DNA of 64,000 bases from Crocinitomicaceae bacterium (GCA_002713215.1 PAVO01000019.1:248001-312000), one strand, 5' to 3'; shown: positions 1-9,403, counted from the first letter of the stretch. A program made the numbers and translations. Notes: generated from the sequence alone by a model not told the origin.

Positions 1-3000
1 TTCCATCCCAGGATACACCGGCATCATTTGTCTCCCATATTACTGTACCAGTACGATCATATACCTCAAGCTTAAATTCAAGAAACCGTTCCAGCGTTGA
101 AACGCCCCAAAGTTCATTATCACCGTCGCCGTTGGGCGTAAACGAATTAGGTACCCATACTTGGCTACAATCATCAAAACGTACGTATACCTCATCAATA
201 TCGGCGCCGCAATCATTAGTGAGTACCAGAGAATACAAGCCTGTAGTTCGAGCCGGATAAATGGTGTCTTCAGATCCATCTTGCCACAAGTATTTTACTT
301 CCAAAGAAGATGATCCGTTAAAATTAGGGTCTAGGAGAAGTGTTTCTCCTACACATAATGTGGTATCTGGAGTTTGAATTCCAAAATCGATAACGGGGAA
401 TAAATCTTCTCGAATTATGGTCTCTGAGGAGTCATAGCAGAAAGGCGATTCAAAATACCGAGTAAGAACTTTATACTTTCCGGGTTGTGTAATTAATTGG
501 GATGTAACCGTTGTATCGGCAATTGTATCACCAGGTTGAATCATTGGGTTCATTAAAGAATCGTCCTTGCCTGCAATATCAAATACTTTATACCACCAAT
601 AGTGTACATAGCCTGGTTTATTTGCATCCAACTTTACTGTGGTTCCTTTACAAAGGATGGTGTCTCCAGTCCAATCGATGTGTGGCTGTGAGATTTCAAT
701 GACTTCCTTTTTACCCACATTAAAACACCCCTGGTTATTGGTAACGGTCACCAAATAATCGCCACCTTCTACAACAATAATTTGGCGGGTAGAATCTCCG
801 GTAGACCAAGCATAACTGACATAATTCCCCAGAGGATCTGCGTCGAGTGTATCACGGAAGAAACGTCTGTTGGCTTCACAATATTTAGTTTGTGCAAACA
901 CAACAATAGGTAGTGGAATTTCTTTCACTTCTACGTCATCTGTATTTGTACAGCCGTTAATATCAGTAATTCTTACCCTAATTTTAGCAGAAGTATCCTT
1001 TACGAGAATTATTTGGCCCGTTGTAGGTAAAACCACAGGTACCCCACTCTTCATGTCAAACCATTCGTATTTGACAAACCCGGCACCAGCGTTAATTAAC
1101 AAATTGAATTTATCACCTGCGCAAAACGAAGTATCTGGCCCAAGGCTTACGGAAGGTAAGAAATTAGCATTGATAGAAATAGTATCATTCCCTTTACAGC
1201 CATTGCTATCAGTAACAATTACAGAGTACACTCCCTGTAGGGTAACATTAACTTTTCGTGCCAGTGTTGAGTCACCCTGCGGACCATGAGACCATTTATA
1301 ATAGTTATAACCAGGCCCTGCATCTAAGGTGTCGTTTACAGGTGTTCCCGCACAAAATTCTTTATCGGGTCCAAGGTTAGGAATTGGAAGTAAGAATTTA
1401 GCAATTACTTTGGTGTCAGCACCTTTACAGCCATTTTTGTCAACAACTCCAACACTGTATGAGCCAGGAGTAGATACCTTTAAGGTTTGGGTAGTGTCTG
1501 TCGTACTCCACAAATAGGTTTGGTAATTTGCACCCGCATCAAGTGTAATCGTGTCACCAGCACAAAAACCGGTATCCGGACCAAGGTTGATTACAGGTAA
1601 TGTATCGTGCATTATGGCTACACTATCGGTGTTCCTACACGTCGTGTTTTTGTCCACCAAGGTTACCCGGTAAGTAGTGTCATTCTTTACCCACATAGTA
1701 TCCTGAACTCCCAGATTCACACCATCCCAAATTTTGGTATAATTCGTATCAGAGTTTACCGAAATTAAGATACTATCGTTTAGACAAATGGTAGTGTCTA
1801 AGGTGATATTAACCGATGGAAGAGTATCTATTCCTACTTTCAACGAATCCTGATTTAGGCAAGTATTGGTATCTCTCAGAACCAGGGTATTGGTGCTGGC
1901 TGCCTTAACGATTAGAGTATCATACCCCTTCACAAATGGACCGCCATTCCAACTGTATTCCATGTTGGTATCAGTAACATAATTATGTAGAAAAACTGAG
2001 TCAAGGTTGCAAATGTTGGTGTCACCAGGGAATCCATTCCTTAAAATGTTGACAACGGGCAAGGTATCGTTGGATAGATTAAAAATGTCTGAACTACTGC
2101 AGCCATTGGAATCTATGACAATTACGTTATACGTCTGAGGCGAACTCACTTTTACAGCTTCGGTGGTATCGCCCGTAGACCAAACTATGGAACGATATCC
2201 GGAACTAACCTTTAGTGTTATCGTGTCAAACTGGCAAATTGAGGTGTCTTTGCCGAGATCCACGATCGGAATGGTATCCCATATAACGTTTACGGTGTCG
2301 TAAGCGGGGCAGTTATTGGTATCACGGCCATAATAATGATACGCCCCGTTGGTATCGGCAGAAACCGAAGCGTTGATTATCGTATCTACATGAATTATCC
2401 ATTGGTGGTAGTTAAATCCGAAAGGACCATTGAAAGAGAAAATGGTACCTGCGCATACAGAGGTATCATTAGCAATGTTCACTACTGGAAGGCTAACCTT
2501 GGTAACCTTACGACTTTGAGTCAATTTACAACCCGTACTATCGGTAATGGTAAGTTGAACCACTTCTGTTGTGTCCGTTTGGTAAGATGTCCCTGTAGAA
2601 GCGTCGTGCCACAGATATTGGTATGCAGGTTTGGTAACATCCGGTTTAACAGTTACGGTATCACCTGCACAAACTGTAGTATCGTTTCCTAAATCGAATA
2701 CGGGAATTGTATGTACATACAAATTAAAAGTATCGGTATAAGAACAACCATTTGAATCAGTTCTTTGGCCCCAGTATTGAGTGTCCGCAAACCTTATGGA
2801 ATCTCGTTGTCCTGTTTTTGTGCTTTTCCATAAATATTTATAGAGACCTGCGCCTGCATCCAGAACTTTTACGGAATCAGAGCAGATGGTGTCGGTGGTT
2901 CCAAGTGAAAAAGTAGGTAATGTATCAATTTTAGCATAAGCGGAATCAATCGCGGTACAACTGTATCGATCCGTGACGGTCACGTTATAATAAGCAGAGC

Positions 3001-3718
3001 TTGAAGGAGAAACTTTAATACTGTCGTTTGTACTGGAATTTGACCAGGAATAAGAATATGCCTGAGACCCCCTGGTAACATTAACGGTAAGGTTAGCTGT
3101 ATCGTTTAGGCAAACCGTATCATTTACCATAGATATGTTCATACATAACGAAACTTTAATAACTGCCGGAAGGGTCATTGTACAGGCCGTATCGTTCCAT
3201 TTACCTGAATCGGCTCCAGTAACAAATAGTTGAACACAATCATCACCTGCACCTACACCATTTGGACGGCCTGTTTTCCAGTTCGAAAAGGTAGAATCGG
3301 TCCCATCTGTCCAGACGAAATGACCTTCAGTAGTTTTATCATTGAACCCAATCCAAACACTTCCTGTGATGCCCTTGTTCGCAGCCCACTTTGTAATGCT
3401 GTCATTTTCGGCCTGGGAATGAATGGAAGTTAAATGTGCGCCCAGGTTATTGGCCCAGTTTTCAGCACTGTCTGCCGTTACCGCATTAGGTAACAGGTAA
3501 TATAAGTCACAGCTATCACTACCACAGCCCAAAAATGTAGCCGTCGGAGTAAATGCAGTTGAAATACTGGTAAGATTACAGGTGCTGGTAGCTTTTTTGC
3601 ATTGGGCACTTGCCGAAATGGAAAAAATTAACGGCAATAAAAGTGCGAACAACCCTTTACCATGAAGGTATCTAAGAGGTCTGTTTAAATCAAAAGATTT
3701 AGGTATTTTCTTGTTCAT
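1..3718 (-). CDS. Secreted C-type lectin / Ig-PKD repeat adhesin with CHU_C domain (3' partial)
   Basis: The ATG at 3718 opens a frame that runs off the left edge, so the C-terminus is missing. A signal peptide spans about residues 1-38, ending SISASAQ. A C-type lectin fold follows at about 55-185: WIGF, EGHFVWTDG, NWKTGRPNG, DDC and WNDTAC are all visible. After it come about 13 repeats of roughly 70-80 residues, each carrying a motif like DTTVCAGDTVTL, which are typical of Ig/PKD-like repeats in Bacteroidota surface proteins. The last residues, FTPNGDGDNELWGV then YDRTGTVIWETN and SWDG, are the start of a gliding-motility-associated C-terminal (CHU_C) domain, a T9SS sorting signal. It is probably a cell-surface or secreted carbohydrate-binding adhesin; the ligand is unknown. 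Many short plus-strand frames inside it are shadows. Confidence 0.88.
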   Translation of the reverse strand, partial: MNKKIPKSFDLNRPLRYLHGKGLFALLLPLIFSISASAQCKKATSTCNLTSISTAFTPTATFLGCGSDSCDLYYLLPNAVTADSAENWANNLGAHLTSIHSQAENDSITKWAANKGITGSVWIGFNDKTTEGHFVWTDGTDSTFSNWKTGRPNGVGAGDDCVQLFVTGADSGKWNDTACTMTLPAVIKVSLCMNISMVNDTVCLNDTANLTVNVTRGSQAYSYSWSNSSTNDSIKVSPSSSAYYNVTVTDRYSCTAIDSAYAKIDTLPTFSLGTTDTICSDSVKVLDAGAGLYKYLWKSTKTGQRDSIRFADTQYWGQRTDSNGCSYTDTFNLYVHTIPVFDLGNDTTVCAGDTVTVKPDVTKPAYQYLWHDASTGTSYQTDTTEVVQLTITDSTGCKLTQSRKVTKVSLPVVNIANDTSVCAGTIFSFNGPFGFNYHQWIIHVDTIINASVSADTNGAYHYYGRDTNNCPAYDTVNVIWDTIPIVDLGKDTSICQFDTITLKVSSGYRSIVWSTGDTTEAVKVSSPQTYNVIVIDSNGCSSSDIFNLSNDTLPVVNILRNGFPGDTNICNLDSVFLHNYVTDTNMEYSWNGGPFVKGYDTLIVKAASTNTLVLRDTNTCLNQDSLKVGIDTLPSVNITLDTTICLNDSILISVNSDTNYTKIWDGVNLGVQDTMWVKNDTTYRVTLVDKNTTCRNTDSVAIMHDTLPVINLGPDTGFCAGDTITLDAGANYQTYLWSTTDTTQTLKVSTPGSYSVGVVDKNGCKGADTKVIAKFLLPIPNLGPDKEFCAGTPVNDTLDAGPGYNYYKWSHGPQGDSTLARKVNVTLQGVYSVIVTDSNGCKGNDTISINANFLPSVSLGPDTSFCAGDKFNLLINAGAGFVKYEWFDMKSGVPVVLPTTGQIILVKDTSAKIRVRITDINGCTNTDDVEVKEIPLPIVVFAQTKYCEANRRFFRDTLDADPLGNYVSYAWSTGDSTRQIIVVEGGDYLVTVTNNQGCFNVGKKEVIEISQPHIDWTGDTILCKGTTVKLDANKPGYVHYWWYKVFDIAGKDDSLMNPMIQPGDTIADTTVTSQLITQPGKYKVLTRYFESPFCYDSSETIIREDLFPVIDFGIQTPDTTLCVGETLLLDPNFNGSSSLEVKYLWQDGSEDTIYPARTTGLYSLVLTNDCGADIDEVYVRFDDCSQVWVPNSFTPNGDGDNELWGVSTLERFLEFKLEVYDRTGTVIWETNDAGVSWDG

Positions 3719-3794
3719 CCCTGCCAATCCGCTGCGCCCAAAAATACTAAACATAATCACAATTCCAATCTGCATTTTCCAATGCCGGGTTTCT

Positions 3795-3802
3795 TAATTT
3801 TG
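3795..3802 (+). promoter_or_regulatory. Candidate -7 element for the ArsC-family gene
   Basis: TAATTTTG matches the Bacteroidota sigma-A -7 consensus TAnnTTTG and lies 24 nt before the ATG at 3827. No TTG was seen at the usual distance upstream, so this is a weak call. Confidence 0.3.
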
Positions 3803-3826
3803 AATAAATTTTAAAAAGATTATTCA

Positions 3827-4171
3827 ATGAGTTTCAAAATATTCCATAACCCTAGATGCAGTAAGAGCAGAGAGACACTAAAGACTTTAACCTCTGCAGG
3901 AATTAACCCCGAAATTATCGATTATTTGACCAACCCTCCAACAGAAACTGAATTGAAAGACATTATTCATAAACTAGGAATTAAGCCTTACGAGTTAGTT
4001 AGAAAAGGAGAAGCCATTTATAAGGAAAACTACAAGGGAAAAGAGCTAAATGATGATCAATGGATACAAGCTATGACCTCAAATCCAAAGCTAATAGAGC
4101 GCCCAATTGTCACTAAAGGAGACCAGGCAATAATTGGAAGGCCACCCGAATTGGTTAAAACATTGATGTAA
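3827..4171 (+). CDS. arsC: ArsC/Spx-family arsenate reductase-like protein
   Basis: A 114-residue thioredoxin-fold protein of the ArsC/YffB family. The HX3CX3R motif of glutaredoxin-linked arsenate reductases is intact: His7, Cys11 and Arg15 in HNPRCSKSR. Near the C-terminus RPIV and IGRPPE match the family's anion-binding and closing segments. Length is normal for the family. It stands alone, with no arsR, arsB or other arsenic gene nearby, so a general thiol-redox role is as plausible as arsenate detoxification. The next gene on this strand is fumarase, about 290 bp downstream with a minus-strand small gene between. The family is certain; the substrate is inferred only from the family name. 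Confidence 0.85.
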   Translation: MSFKIFHNPRCSKSRETLKTLTSAGINPEIIDYLTNPPTETELKDIIHKLGIKPYELVRKGEAIYKENYKGKELNDDQWIQAMTSNPKLIERPIVTKGDQAIIGRPPELVKTLM

Positions 4172-4183
4172 ACAATGTTTATC

Positions 4184-4339
4184 TTATTCGGTATCTCCAG
4201 TGTCCGTTTTAGGGTTGTAAGTAAAGGTTTCGATGAGTTGCATAGTTACCCAATAAGGTAAAAAGCATGCTAGAAATATCAAAGTGAAAAATGCTCCGCC
4301 AACAACCACTAAAAAAAAGAGTACCGCTAAAATCTCCAT
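4184..4339 (-). CDS. Small membrane protein, 51 aa, unknown function
   Basis: Read directly from the sequence: ATG at 4339, stop TAA at 4184-4186, 51 codons. The first 30 or so residues are almost wholly hydrophobic (LAVLFFLVVVGGAFFTLIF, then a second short apolar stretch ending LPYW), followed by a polar tail ending KTDTGDTE. This looks like one long or two short membrane helices with a soluble acidic tail. It fills the otherwise empty gap between the ArsC-family gene and fumarase, on the opposite strand to both. No family is recognised. Good membrane-protein composition and exact fit to the gap support it, but it is short and could still be chance. Confidence 0.5.
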   Translation of the reverse strand: MEILAVLFFLVVVGGAFFTLIFLACFLPYWVTMQLIETFTYNPKTDTGDTE

Positions 4340-4395
4340 CAACAATAAATTTAAGCGCCAAATTTAGGATAAAACATTTTAGAACAATGGCTTTT

Positions 4396-4422
4396 TTGCA
4401 ATTTGCCCTTAACGTAATTTTG
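4396..4422 (+). promoter_or_regulatory. Candidate promoter of fumarase gene
   Basis: TAATTTTG at 4415-4422 fits the TAnnTTTG -7 consensus, with TTG at 4396-4398 as a possible -33 element, 16 nt away (the usual spacing is near 19). It lies 37 nt before the fumC ATG. Confidence 0.4.
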
Positions 4423-4459
4423 TACTTCAAATATTGAAGAAAAGTCAACTTGATAACAG

Positions 4460-5863
4460 ATGAGCTATAGAATTGAGCACGATACAATGGGTGAAGTGCA
4501 AGTCCCGGCAGAGAAATATTGGGGTGCCCAGACAGAAAGATCCAGAAACAATTTTAAAATAGGTGATTACAAACAGCAAATGCCGCTTGAGGTGGTTTAT
4601 GGTTTTGCTCACCTAAAGAAGGCTGCTGCACATGCCAATTGTGAATTGGGTGTATTGCCTCAGGAAAAAAGAGACGCTATTTCTAAAGTATGTGATGAAA
4701 TATTGGATGGAAAGCTCGATGACCAATTCCCTTTGGTGATCTGGCAGACTGGCTCTGGTACACAGTCCAACATGAATGTTAATGAGGTAATTTCAAATCG
4801 CTCTCATGTCCTATTGGGAAATGAGCTAGGTTCTGGAGAACCTTTGATTCACCCGAATGACGATGTCAATAAATCACAGTCATCAAATGATACATTTCCA
4901 ACCGGGATGCACATTGCATGCTACAAGTTAATCGTGGAGACTACAATTCCCGGGGTAGAAAAATTAAGAGATACCCTAAAAGCAAAGAGTGAAGCATTTA
5001 TGGGTGTCGTGAAAATTGGCAGAACGCATTTGATGGACGCCACCCCACTTACTTTGGGACAGGAATTTTCTGGTTACGTATCGCAATTAGACCATGGCCT
5101 TAGGGCATTGAGAAACTCATTGGCCCATCTTTCTGAATTAGCACTTGGAGGTACTGCCGTTGGCACAGGGATTAATACACCGGAAGGATATGCTCCTTTG
5201 GTGGCAAAAAAAATTGCTGAGTTTTCAGGATTGCCATTCGTTTCTGCAGAAAACAAATTTGAAGCTCTGGCCGCCCACGATGCAATTGTAGAATCGCACG
5301 GTGCGTTGAAACAATTGGCAGTTTCTTTAATGAAAATTGCTAATGATATTCGTTTATTGGCCTCTGGCCCAAGAAGTGGAATAGGTGAGATTATTATACC
5401 GGCAAATGAGCCAGGGTCTTCTATTATGCCAGGTAAGGTTAATCCAACCCAGGCCGAGGCAATGACCATGGTTTGCGCTCAGGTAATTGGAAACGATGTA
5501 GCCATAAGTGTTGGTGGAATGAACGGCCATTACGAGCTCAACGTATTTAAACCGGTAATGGCACATAATTTACTAACCAGTGCCAGATTAATCGGAGATG
5601 TTTGTGTTTCCCTCAACGACAACTGCGCCATTGGAATTGAGCCCAATTACCCAATTCTTAAGAGAAACCTGGATAATTCGCTGATGTTGGTTACGGCATT
5701 AAACACAAAAATTGGTTACGAAAAGGCGGCTAAAATTGCCAAGACGGCATACAACAATGGAACAACCTTGAAGGAAGAAGCCATTAATTTGGGATACCTT
5801 ACTGCTGAAGAATTTGATCTTTGGGTTGACCCTTCCAAAATGATTGGGAATTTGCCCGGTTAA
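4460..5863 (+). CDS. fumC: Fumarate hydratase class II
   Basis: Interconverts fumarate and L-malate in the TCA cycle, in the cytoplasm, as a homotetramer that needs no iron-sulfur cluster. The 467-residue length is standard. Visible family marks are [13 protein letters not shown] near residue 100, the active-site helix [15 protein letters not shown] near 187-201, and the fumarase/aspartase signature [11 protein letters not shown] near 318-328. Its stop overlaps the stop of the convergent guanylyltransferase gene: the palindrome TTAA at 5860-5863 ends both. No TCA neighbours are present. Confidence 0.97.
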   Translation: MSYRIEHDTMGEVQVPAEKYWGAQTERSRNNFKIGDYKQQMPLEVVYGFAHLKKAAAHANCELGVLPQEKRDAISKVCDEILDGKLDDQFPLVIWQTGSGTQSNMNVNEVISNRSHVLLGNELGSGEPLIHPNDDVNKSQSSNDTFPTGMHIACYKLIVETTIPGVEKLRDTLKAKSEAFMGVVKIGRTHLMDATPLTLGQEFSGYVSQLDHGLRALRNSLAHLSELALGGTAVGTGINTPEGYAPLVAKKIAEFSGLPFVSAENKFEALAAHDAIVESHGALKQLAVSLMKIANDIRLLASGPRSGIGEIIIPANEPGSSIMPGKVNPTQAEAMTMVCAQVIGNDVAISVGGMNGHYELNVFKPVMAHNLLTSARLIGDVCVSLNDNCAIGIEPNYPILKRNLDNSLMLVTALNTKIGYEKAAKIAKTAYNNGTTLKEEAINLGYLTAEEFDLWVDPSKMIGNLPG

Positions 5864-6924
5864 TTCTCTAATCGATTAAGGTTCTTAACAAGAGCCTTAA
5901 TTTTTTGTTCATCATTCTTGTTGCAAATAAGTAGGGTGTTTTCGGTGTCTACTACAATGAGGTCACCTAATCCTTGAACTACAATTTTTTTGTTTGGGCT
6001 TGACTTTATAATGGAATTATTGGTTTCACTTAGAAAGTGGTTTGATCCCAAAGTTGCATTTCCATTATCATCTTTATCAAGTTTGTCATAGAGTGAGCCC
6101 CATGTTCCTAAGTCCGACCATCCAAAATCACAAAGCATGACATCGATATTATCAGAACGCTCCATAACTCCATAATCAATTGAAATGTTTTCGCAATTAG
6201 GGAAGTTATTTTCAATAAATTCATTTTCGTTTTTAGTGTTGAAATAGGTTTTCCCTTCTTCAAAAATGGAGGCCATGTCAGGTAAGTGCATTTCGAAAGA
6301 GTTTACGATTGACTTAACACTCCATAAAAAGATACCCGAATTCCAAACAAAATTTCCCTGGGCAAGATATTCTTCCGCCTTTTCAATGGATGGTTTTTCT
6401 CTAAACTGGCTCACAGGTTTTATTATAGTTGATGGATCACTGCCCTGGTATTCAATGTAACCATATCCGGTATCGGGGCGTGAGGGTTTAATACCCAGAG
6501 TAAGAATTCGGCCCGACTCAACGTGCTTAAGTCCTTGTTCAATTCTTTCGGCAAATTCTTTAATGTCTGTTATCAAATGATCACTGGGCGCAACAACTAT
6601 GTTGGCATTTTGGTTCAATTCTAGGATCTTATAGCTGGCATAAGCTATGCACGGTGCAGTATTTCGCATTACGGGCTCACAGAGTATTTGTGAATCATCC
6701 AATTCGGGTAAATGTTCATTTACCAAAGTCTTGTAATTCTTGTTGGTAACGATGAAAATGTTGCTGGTTGGAATAAAGTCATTAAATCGTTCAAAAGTCT
6801 GTCGGATTAGACTTTTTCCAGTTCCCAGAATATCTAAAAACTGTTTGGGGTTTTCTTCTCTGCTCCAGGGCCAAAACCGACTGCCAATACCGCCGGCCAT
6901 AATTATGCAATAGTTGTTATTCAT
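5860..6924 (-). CDS. manC: Mannose-1-phosphate guanylyltransferase
   Basis: Makes GDP-mannose from mannose 1-phosphate and GTP, the precursor for fucose, rhamnose and mannose units of surface glycans. The 354-residue protein has the nucleotidyltransferase N-terminus [21 protein letters not shown] and the FREKP active-site motif near residue 173. It is the single-domain form: the C-terminal phosphomannose isomerase domain of long bifunctional ManC proteins is absent. It is convergent with fumC, sharing a TTAA double stop, and is followed upstream by a short gap to the SprT-like gene. No glycan operon surrounds it. Confidence 0.92.
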   Translation of the reverse strand: MNNNYCIIMAGGIGSRFWPWSREENPKQFLDILGTGKSLIRQTFERFNDFIPTSNIFIVTNKNYKTLVNEHLPELDDSQILCEPVMRNTAPCIAYASYKILELNQNANIVVAPSDHLITDIKEFAERIEQGLKHVESGRILTLGIKPSRPDTGYGYIEYQGSDPSTIIKPVSQFREKPSIEKAEEYLAQGNFVWNSGIFLWSVKSIVNSFEMHLPDMASIFEEGKTYFNTKNENEFIENNFPNCENISIDYGVMERSDNIDVMLCDFGWSDLGTWGSLYDKLDKDDNGNATLGSNHFLSETNNSIIKSSPNKKIVVQGLGDLIVVDTENTLLICNKNDEQKIKALVKNLNRLEN

Positions 6925-6945
6925 AATGAATTTTTCGATGTCAAA

Positions 6946-7566
6946 TTAAGGGATTTCCAGAGGAATAACCTCGGCATTTTTATGCACCAGGTATTGTTTA
7001 CCAGTATTTAATTCCTTGCAAACAAAACGGGTCCTTCTCAATTGCCCTTTCTTAAAATGCTTTTTCCCAATTCGAAATATCGAGTTAGGGTTCAATGATT
7101 TTAGCAATGGTTTGTTAACGTTTATCGGGTCATCATGCAACCGCAGCGCTTCATATAACCTGGGATCGGAAAAAGTACTGGCTTTTGGATTTGTAAGATA
7201 CTTTTTCAACGAAGGGATGAGGTCACTGGGAAATGTACCCAGGCTTAATTCTTCCTGAAGTAAAAGTGCAAATGCGGTCTTCCATTCTTTTCCATGAGGA
7301 GAGACGCTTCCCTTATGAAGTTCAAATATTTGAAGATGAGCGTACTCATGGAGAAAAGTAATTAAAAATGCAAAAGGGTTTAGGGTGCCATTAACCGTTA
7401 TTGTATGATGTTTAACATCGCCTTGAGGTGGACGATAATCACCAAACTTTGATTTTCTATGCCGTGTAATTTTCAGTAGCAGATTTTTCTTATTGATTAA
7501 GGCATGTATTCTTTCTGCTGTACCTTCAGGCAAATGGCGTTGAAGCTCGCTGATTGGGTCACTCAT
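6946..7566 (-). CDS. SprT-like zinc metalloprotease domain protein
   Basis: A 206-residue SprT-like protein. The zinc motif HEYAH is at residues 73-77 within a helix of hydrophobic residues, and SPHGKEW about 15 residues later supplies the likely third ligand, as in SprT/Spartan proteases. Relatives act on DNA-protein crosslinks in eukaryotes; the bacterial role is poorly defined. The ATG at 7566 overlaps the stop of the small lipoprotein gene upstream (ATGA), so the two are probably translationally coupled. Cytoplasmic: no signal peptide. Confidence 0.82.
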   Translation of the reverse strand: MSDPISELQRHLPEGTAERIHALINKKNLLLKITRHRKSKFGDYRPPQGDVKHHTITVNGTLNPFAFLITFLHEYAHLQIFELHKGSVSPHGKEWKTAFALLLQEELSLGTFPSDLIPSLKKYLTNPKASTFSDPRLYEALRLHDDPINVNKPLLKSLNPNSIFRIGKKHFKKGQLRRTRFVCKELNTGKQYLVHKNAEVIPLEIP

Positions 7567-7721
7567 TTTCTAATTTTATACCTGGTTTTTTTCTGCTTTT
7601 GCTGTTTCCCAAAGGTTGGGCAATCGCAATCTTTTTTAGTTCCCTTGCAACTTTGAATGGTAAGTGTGAAGGTGGAGAGAACAAAAATGAGTAATAAAGT
7701 TCGGGAAATATTCAATTTCAT
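7563..7721 (-). CDS. Small lipoprotein, 52 aa, unknown function
   Basis: Read directly: ATG at 7721, stop TGA at 7563-7565, 52 codons. The N-terminus is a clean lipoprotein signal (KLNISRTLLLIFVLSTFTL, then a lipobox TIQSC with the acylated Cys at about residue 25). The mature part is only about 28 residues: a Cys-rich stretch (KKDCDCPTFG) and then a very basic tail of Lys, Arg and Gln. The stop overlaps the next start as ATGA, coupling it to the SprT-like gene. The lipobox plus the overlap make it a likely real gene. Function unknown; the basic tail might touch peptidoglycan or LPS, which is speculation. Confidence 0.65.
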   Translation of the reverse strand: MKLNISRTLLLIFVLSTFTLTIQSCKGTKKDCDCPTFGKQQKQKKTRYKIRK

Positions 7722-7754
7722 TGCCTGCAAAATTAGCTGAAACTATTCAAGTAT

Positions 7755-7762
7755 TAGATTTG
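7755..7762 (+). promoter_or_regulatory. Candidate -7 element for mlaE-mlaF
   Basis: TAGATTTG fits TAnnTTTG and ends 10 nt before the ATG at 7773. No good -33 TTG at the normal distance was seen. Confidence 0.3.
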
Positions 7763-7772
7763 TGGTTCAAGA

Positions 7773-8513
7773 ATGAAGATTTTATATCATATTGGCCATT
7801 ATGCGCTTTTTCTTAAGAAAAGTTTTGAAAAACCGGAAAGAAGATCAGTATACTGGAAGTTGTTCATTGATGAAATCGTCAAACTTGGTATTGGCTCTAT
7901 AGGAATTATCATCATTATTAGTGGCTTCATGGGAATGGTAATTACCATTCAAACGGCATCGCAAATCGATGGTAATTTCATTCCGGATTACCTGGTGGGA
8001 TGGACAACAAGACAATCCGTCATTTTGGAATTTTCTACAACCATGCTGGCTTTAATTTTAGCGGGAAAAATTGGTTCTAATGTTGCCTCTGAGATTGGCA
8101 CCATGCGAGTTACCGAACAGATTGATGCGTTGGAAATAATGGGAATTAATTCGGCGGGTTATTTGGTTATTCCTAAGATTTATGCCTTCATGATCATCAT
8201 GCCTTTTTTGGTTGTAATTAGCATGTTTACCGGAATCTACTTCGGATATCTGATATGTGAACTGACAGGCATTATATCACCAAGTCAATACCTATTTGGC
8301 CTTCAATATGATTTTAGACCTTTTGACGTGAGTTACGCCTTTATCAAAAGCATTGTTTTTGCCTTTGTTATTTCATCGGTGTCATCCTACCATGGATACT
8401 TTGTTGGTGGAGGAGCGTTGGAAGTTGGAAAAGCCAGTACTCGGGCTGTGGTATACAGTAGTATTGTGGTTTTGGTAATGAATTATTTAATAACCCAAAT
8501 GTTGCTTATATGA
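7773..8513 (+). CDS. mlaE: MlaE-family lipid transport permease
   Basis: Inner-membrane permease of the Mla/MCE lipid transporter class, which moves phospholipids between inner and outer membranes. The 246-residue protein has the MlaE pattern: a glycine- and isoleucine-rich first helix (GIIIIISGFMGMV), the conserved stretch ALILAGKIGSNVASEIGTM near residues 107-125 containing the GxxxxxE region, and further membrane helices to the C-terminus. It overlaps the ATPase gene by ATGA (8510-8513), a coupled pair. The substrate-binding MCE protein MlaD is not in the adjacent sequence. Confidence 0.92.
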   Translation: MKILYHIGHYALFLKKSFEKPERRSVYWKLFIDEIVKLGIGSIGIIIIISGFMGMVITIQTASQIDGNFIPDYLVGWTTRQSVILEFSTTMLALILAGKIGSNVASEIGTMRVTEQIDALEIMGINSAGYLVIPKIYAFMIIMPFLVVISMFTGIYFGYLICELTGIISPSQYLFGLQYDFRPFDVSYAFIKSIVFAFVISSVSSYHGYFVGGGALEVGKASTRAVVYSSIVVLVMNYLITQMLLI

Positions 8514-9271
8514 TCGAGGTAAAAGGATTGTCAAAGTCATTTGGAGACAATCACGTTTTGAAAAATGTGAACTTATTATTTGAACAAGGGGTTCCAAATC
8601 TAATAATAGGGGCATCTGGTTCAGGAAAAACAACCTTGGTAAAGTGCATCGTAGGACTTCATGAGCCTGATGTTGGAACCATTTCTTACGATGGACGAAT
8701 TTTCAATCAAATGAATAATTCTGAACGTAAGAGCATAAGAAAGGAAATTGGATTTTTGTTTCAGGGCAGTGCTTTATTTGACTCGATGTCAGTAGAGGAA
8801 AACGTGATGTTTCCACTGCGAATGTTTTCTCACTCGACTTTGAAGGAAATGAAGTCCAGGGTTGAGTATTGCTTAGAAAGAGTTGATTTAGCAGGAACCA
8901 ATTCCTTGATGCCAAGTGAATTGAGTGGAGGAATGAAAAAACGGGTTGGAATTGCACGTGCAATTTCATTCAACCCGAAGTATCTATTTTGCGATGAGCC
9001 AAATTCGGGCTTAGATCCGCATACGGCTTTAACCATAGACCGACTTATTGATGATATTACCCGGGAATCAGGTATTACAACCATTGTAATTACTCATGAC
9101 ATGAATTCCGTACTTGAAATTGGAGAACGATTGTCATTCATATATCAGGGAGATCTTCTTTGGAAGGGATCGAATAAGGAAATCTTAAGGACCGACTGTA
9201 CTGAACTGACCGACTTTATTTATGCCTCTGAATATATGAAAGAGGTCAGGCGCCACCTGATTAGCGAATAA
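8510..9271 (+). CDS. mlaF: MlaF-family ABC transporter ATPase
   Basis: ATPase partner of the preceding MlaE permease. The 253-residue protein has Walker A GASGSGKTT near residues 34-42, signature LSGGMKKRV and Walker B YLFCDEP, followed by NSGLDP. The DEPNSGLDP form is characteristic of MlaF-type ATPases. The start overlaps mlaE by four bases, and a bidirectional terminator lies about 95 bp after the stop, so the transcription unit is just these two genes. Confidence 0.93.
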   Translation: MIEVKGLSKSFGDNHVLKNVNLLFEQGVPNLIIGASGSGKTTLVKCIVGLHEPDVGTISYDGRIFNQMNNSERKSIRKEIGFLFQGSALFDSMSVEENVMFPLRMFSHSTLKEMKSRVEYCLERVDLAGTNSLMPSELSGGMKKRVGIARAISFNPKYLFCDEPNSGLDPHTALTIDRLIDDITRESGITTIVITHDMNSVLEIGERLSFIYQGDLLWKGSNKEILRTDCTELTDFIYASEYMKEVRRHLISE

Positions 9272-9366
9272 TATTCCTTTCGACAGTAATTGCGACAATC
9301 TAATTTACCACTCGGTTTTCTTCCTTGGTTTTCGCAAGAATGGTTTGGCTGGACTTCGAAATAGTG

Positions 9367-9403
9367 AAAAAAAAAGGAGCTCCACATTGGAGCTCCTTTT
9401 TTT
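9367..9403. terminator. Bidirectional intrinsic terminator
   Basis: GGAGCTCC (9376-9383), loop ACATT, GGAGCTCC (9389-9396), flanked by nine A on the left and seven T on the right. It can stop mlaEF from the left and the T9SS protein gene from the right, which converge here. Confidence 0.88.

Noticed and set aside
511-3433. Several plus-strand frames (511-702, 870-1289, 1329-1517, 2336-2692, 3230-3433)
   Set aside because: They lie antisense inside the continuous adhesin frame 3718-1, which has signal peptide, lectin and repeat motifs; none has a recognisable domain.
4209-4487. 92-codon minus-strand frame over the fumC start
   Set aside because: It overlaps the fumC start and N-terminal codons, lacks a motif, and is in another frame from the better 51-codon membrane protein at 4184-4339.
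5074-5566. Minus-strand frames inside fumC
   Set aside because: Antisense shadows of a well-conserved enzyme.
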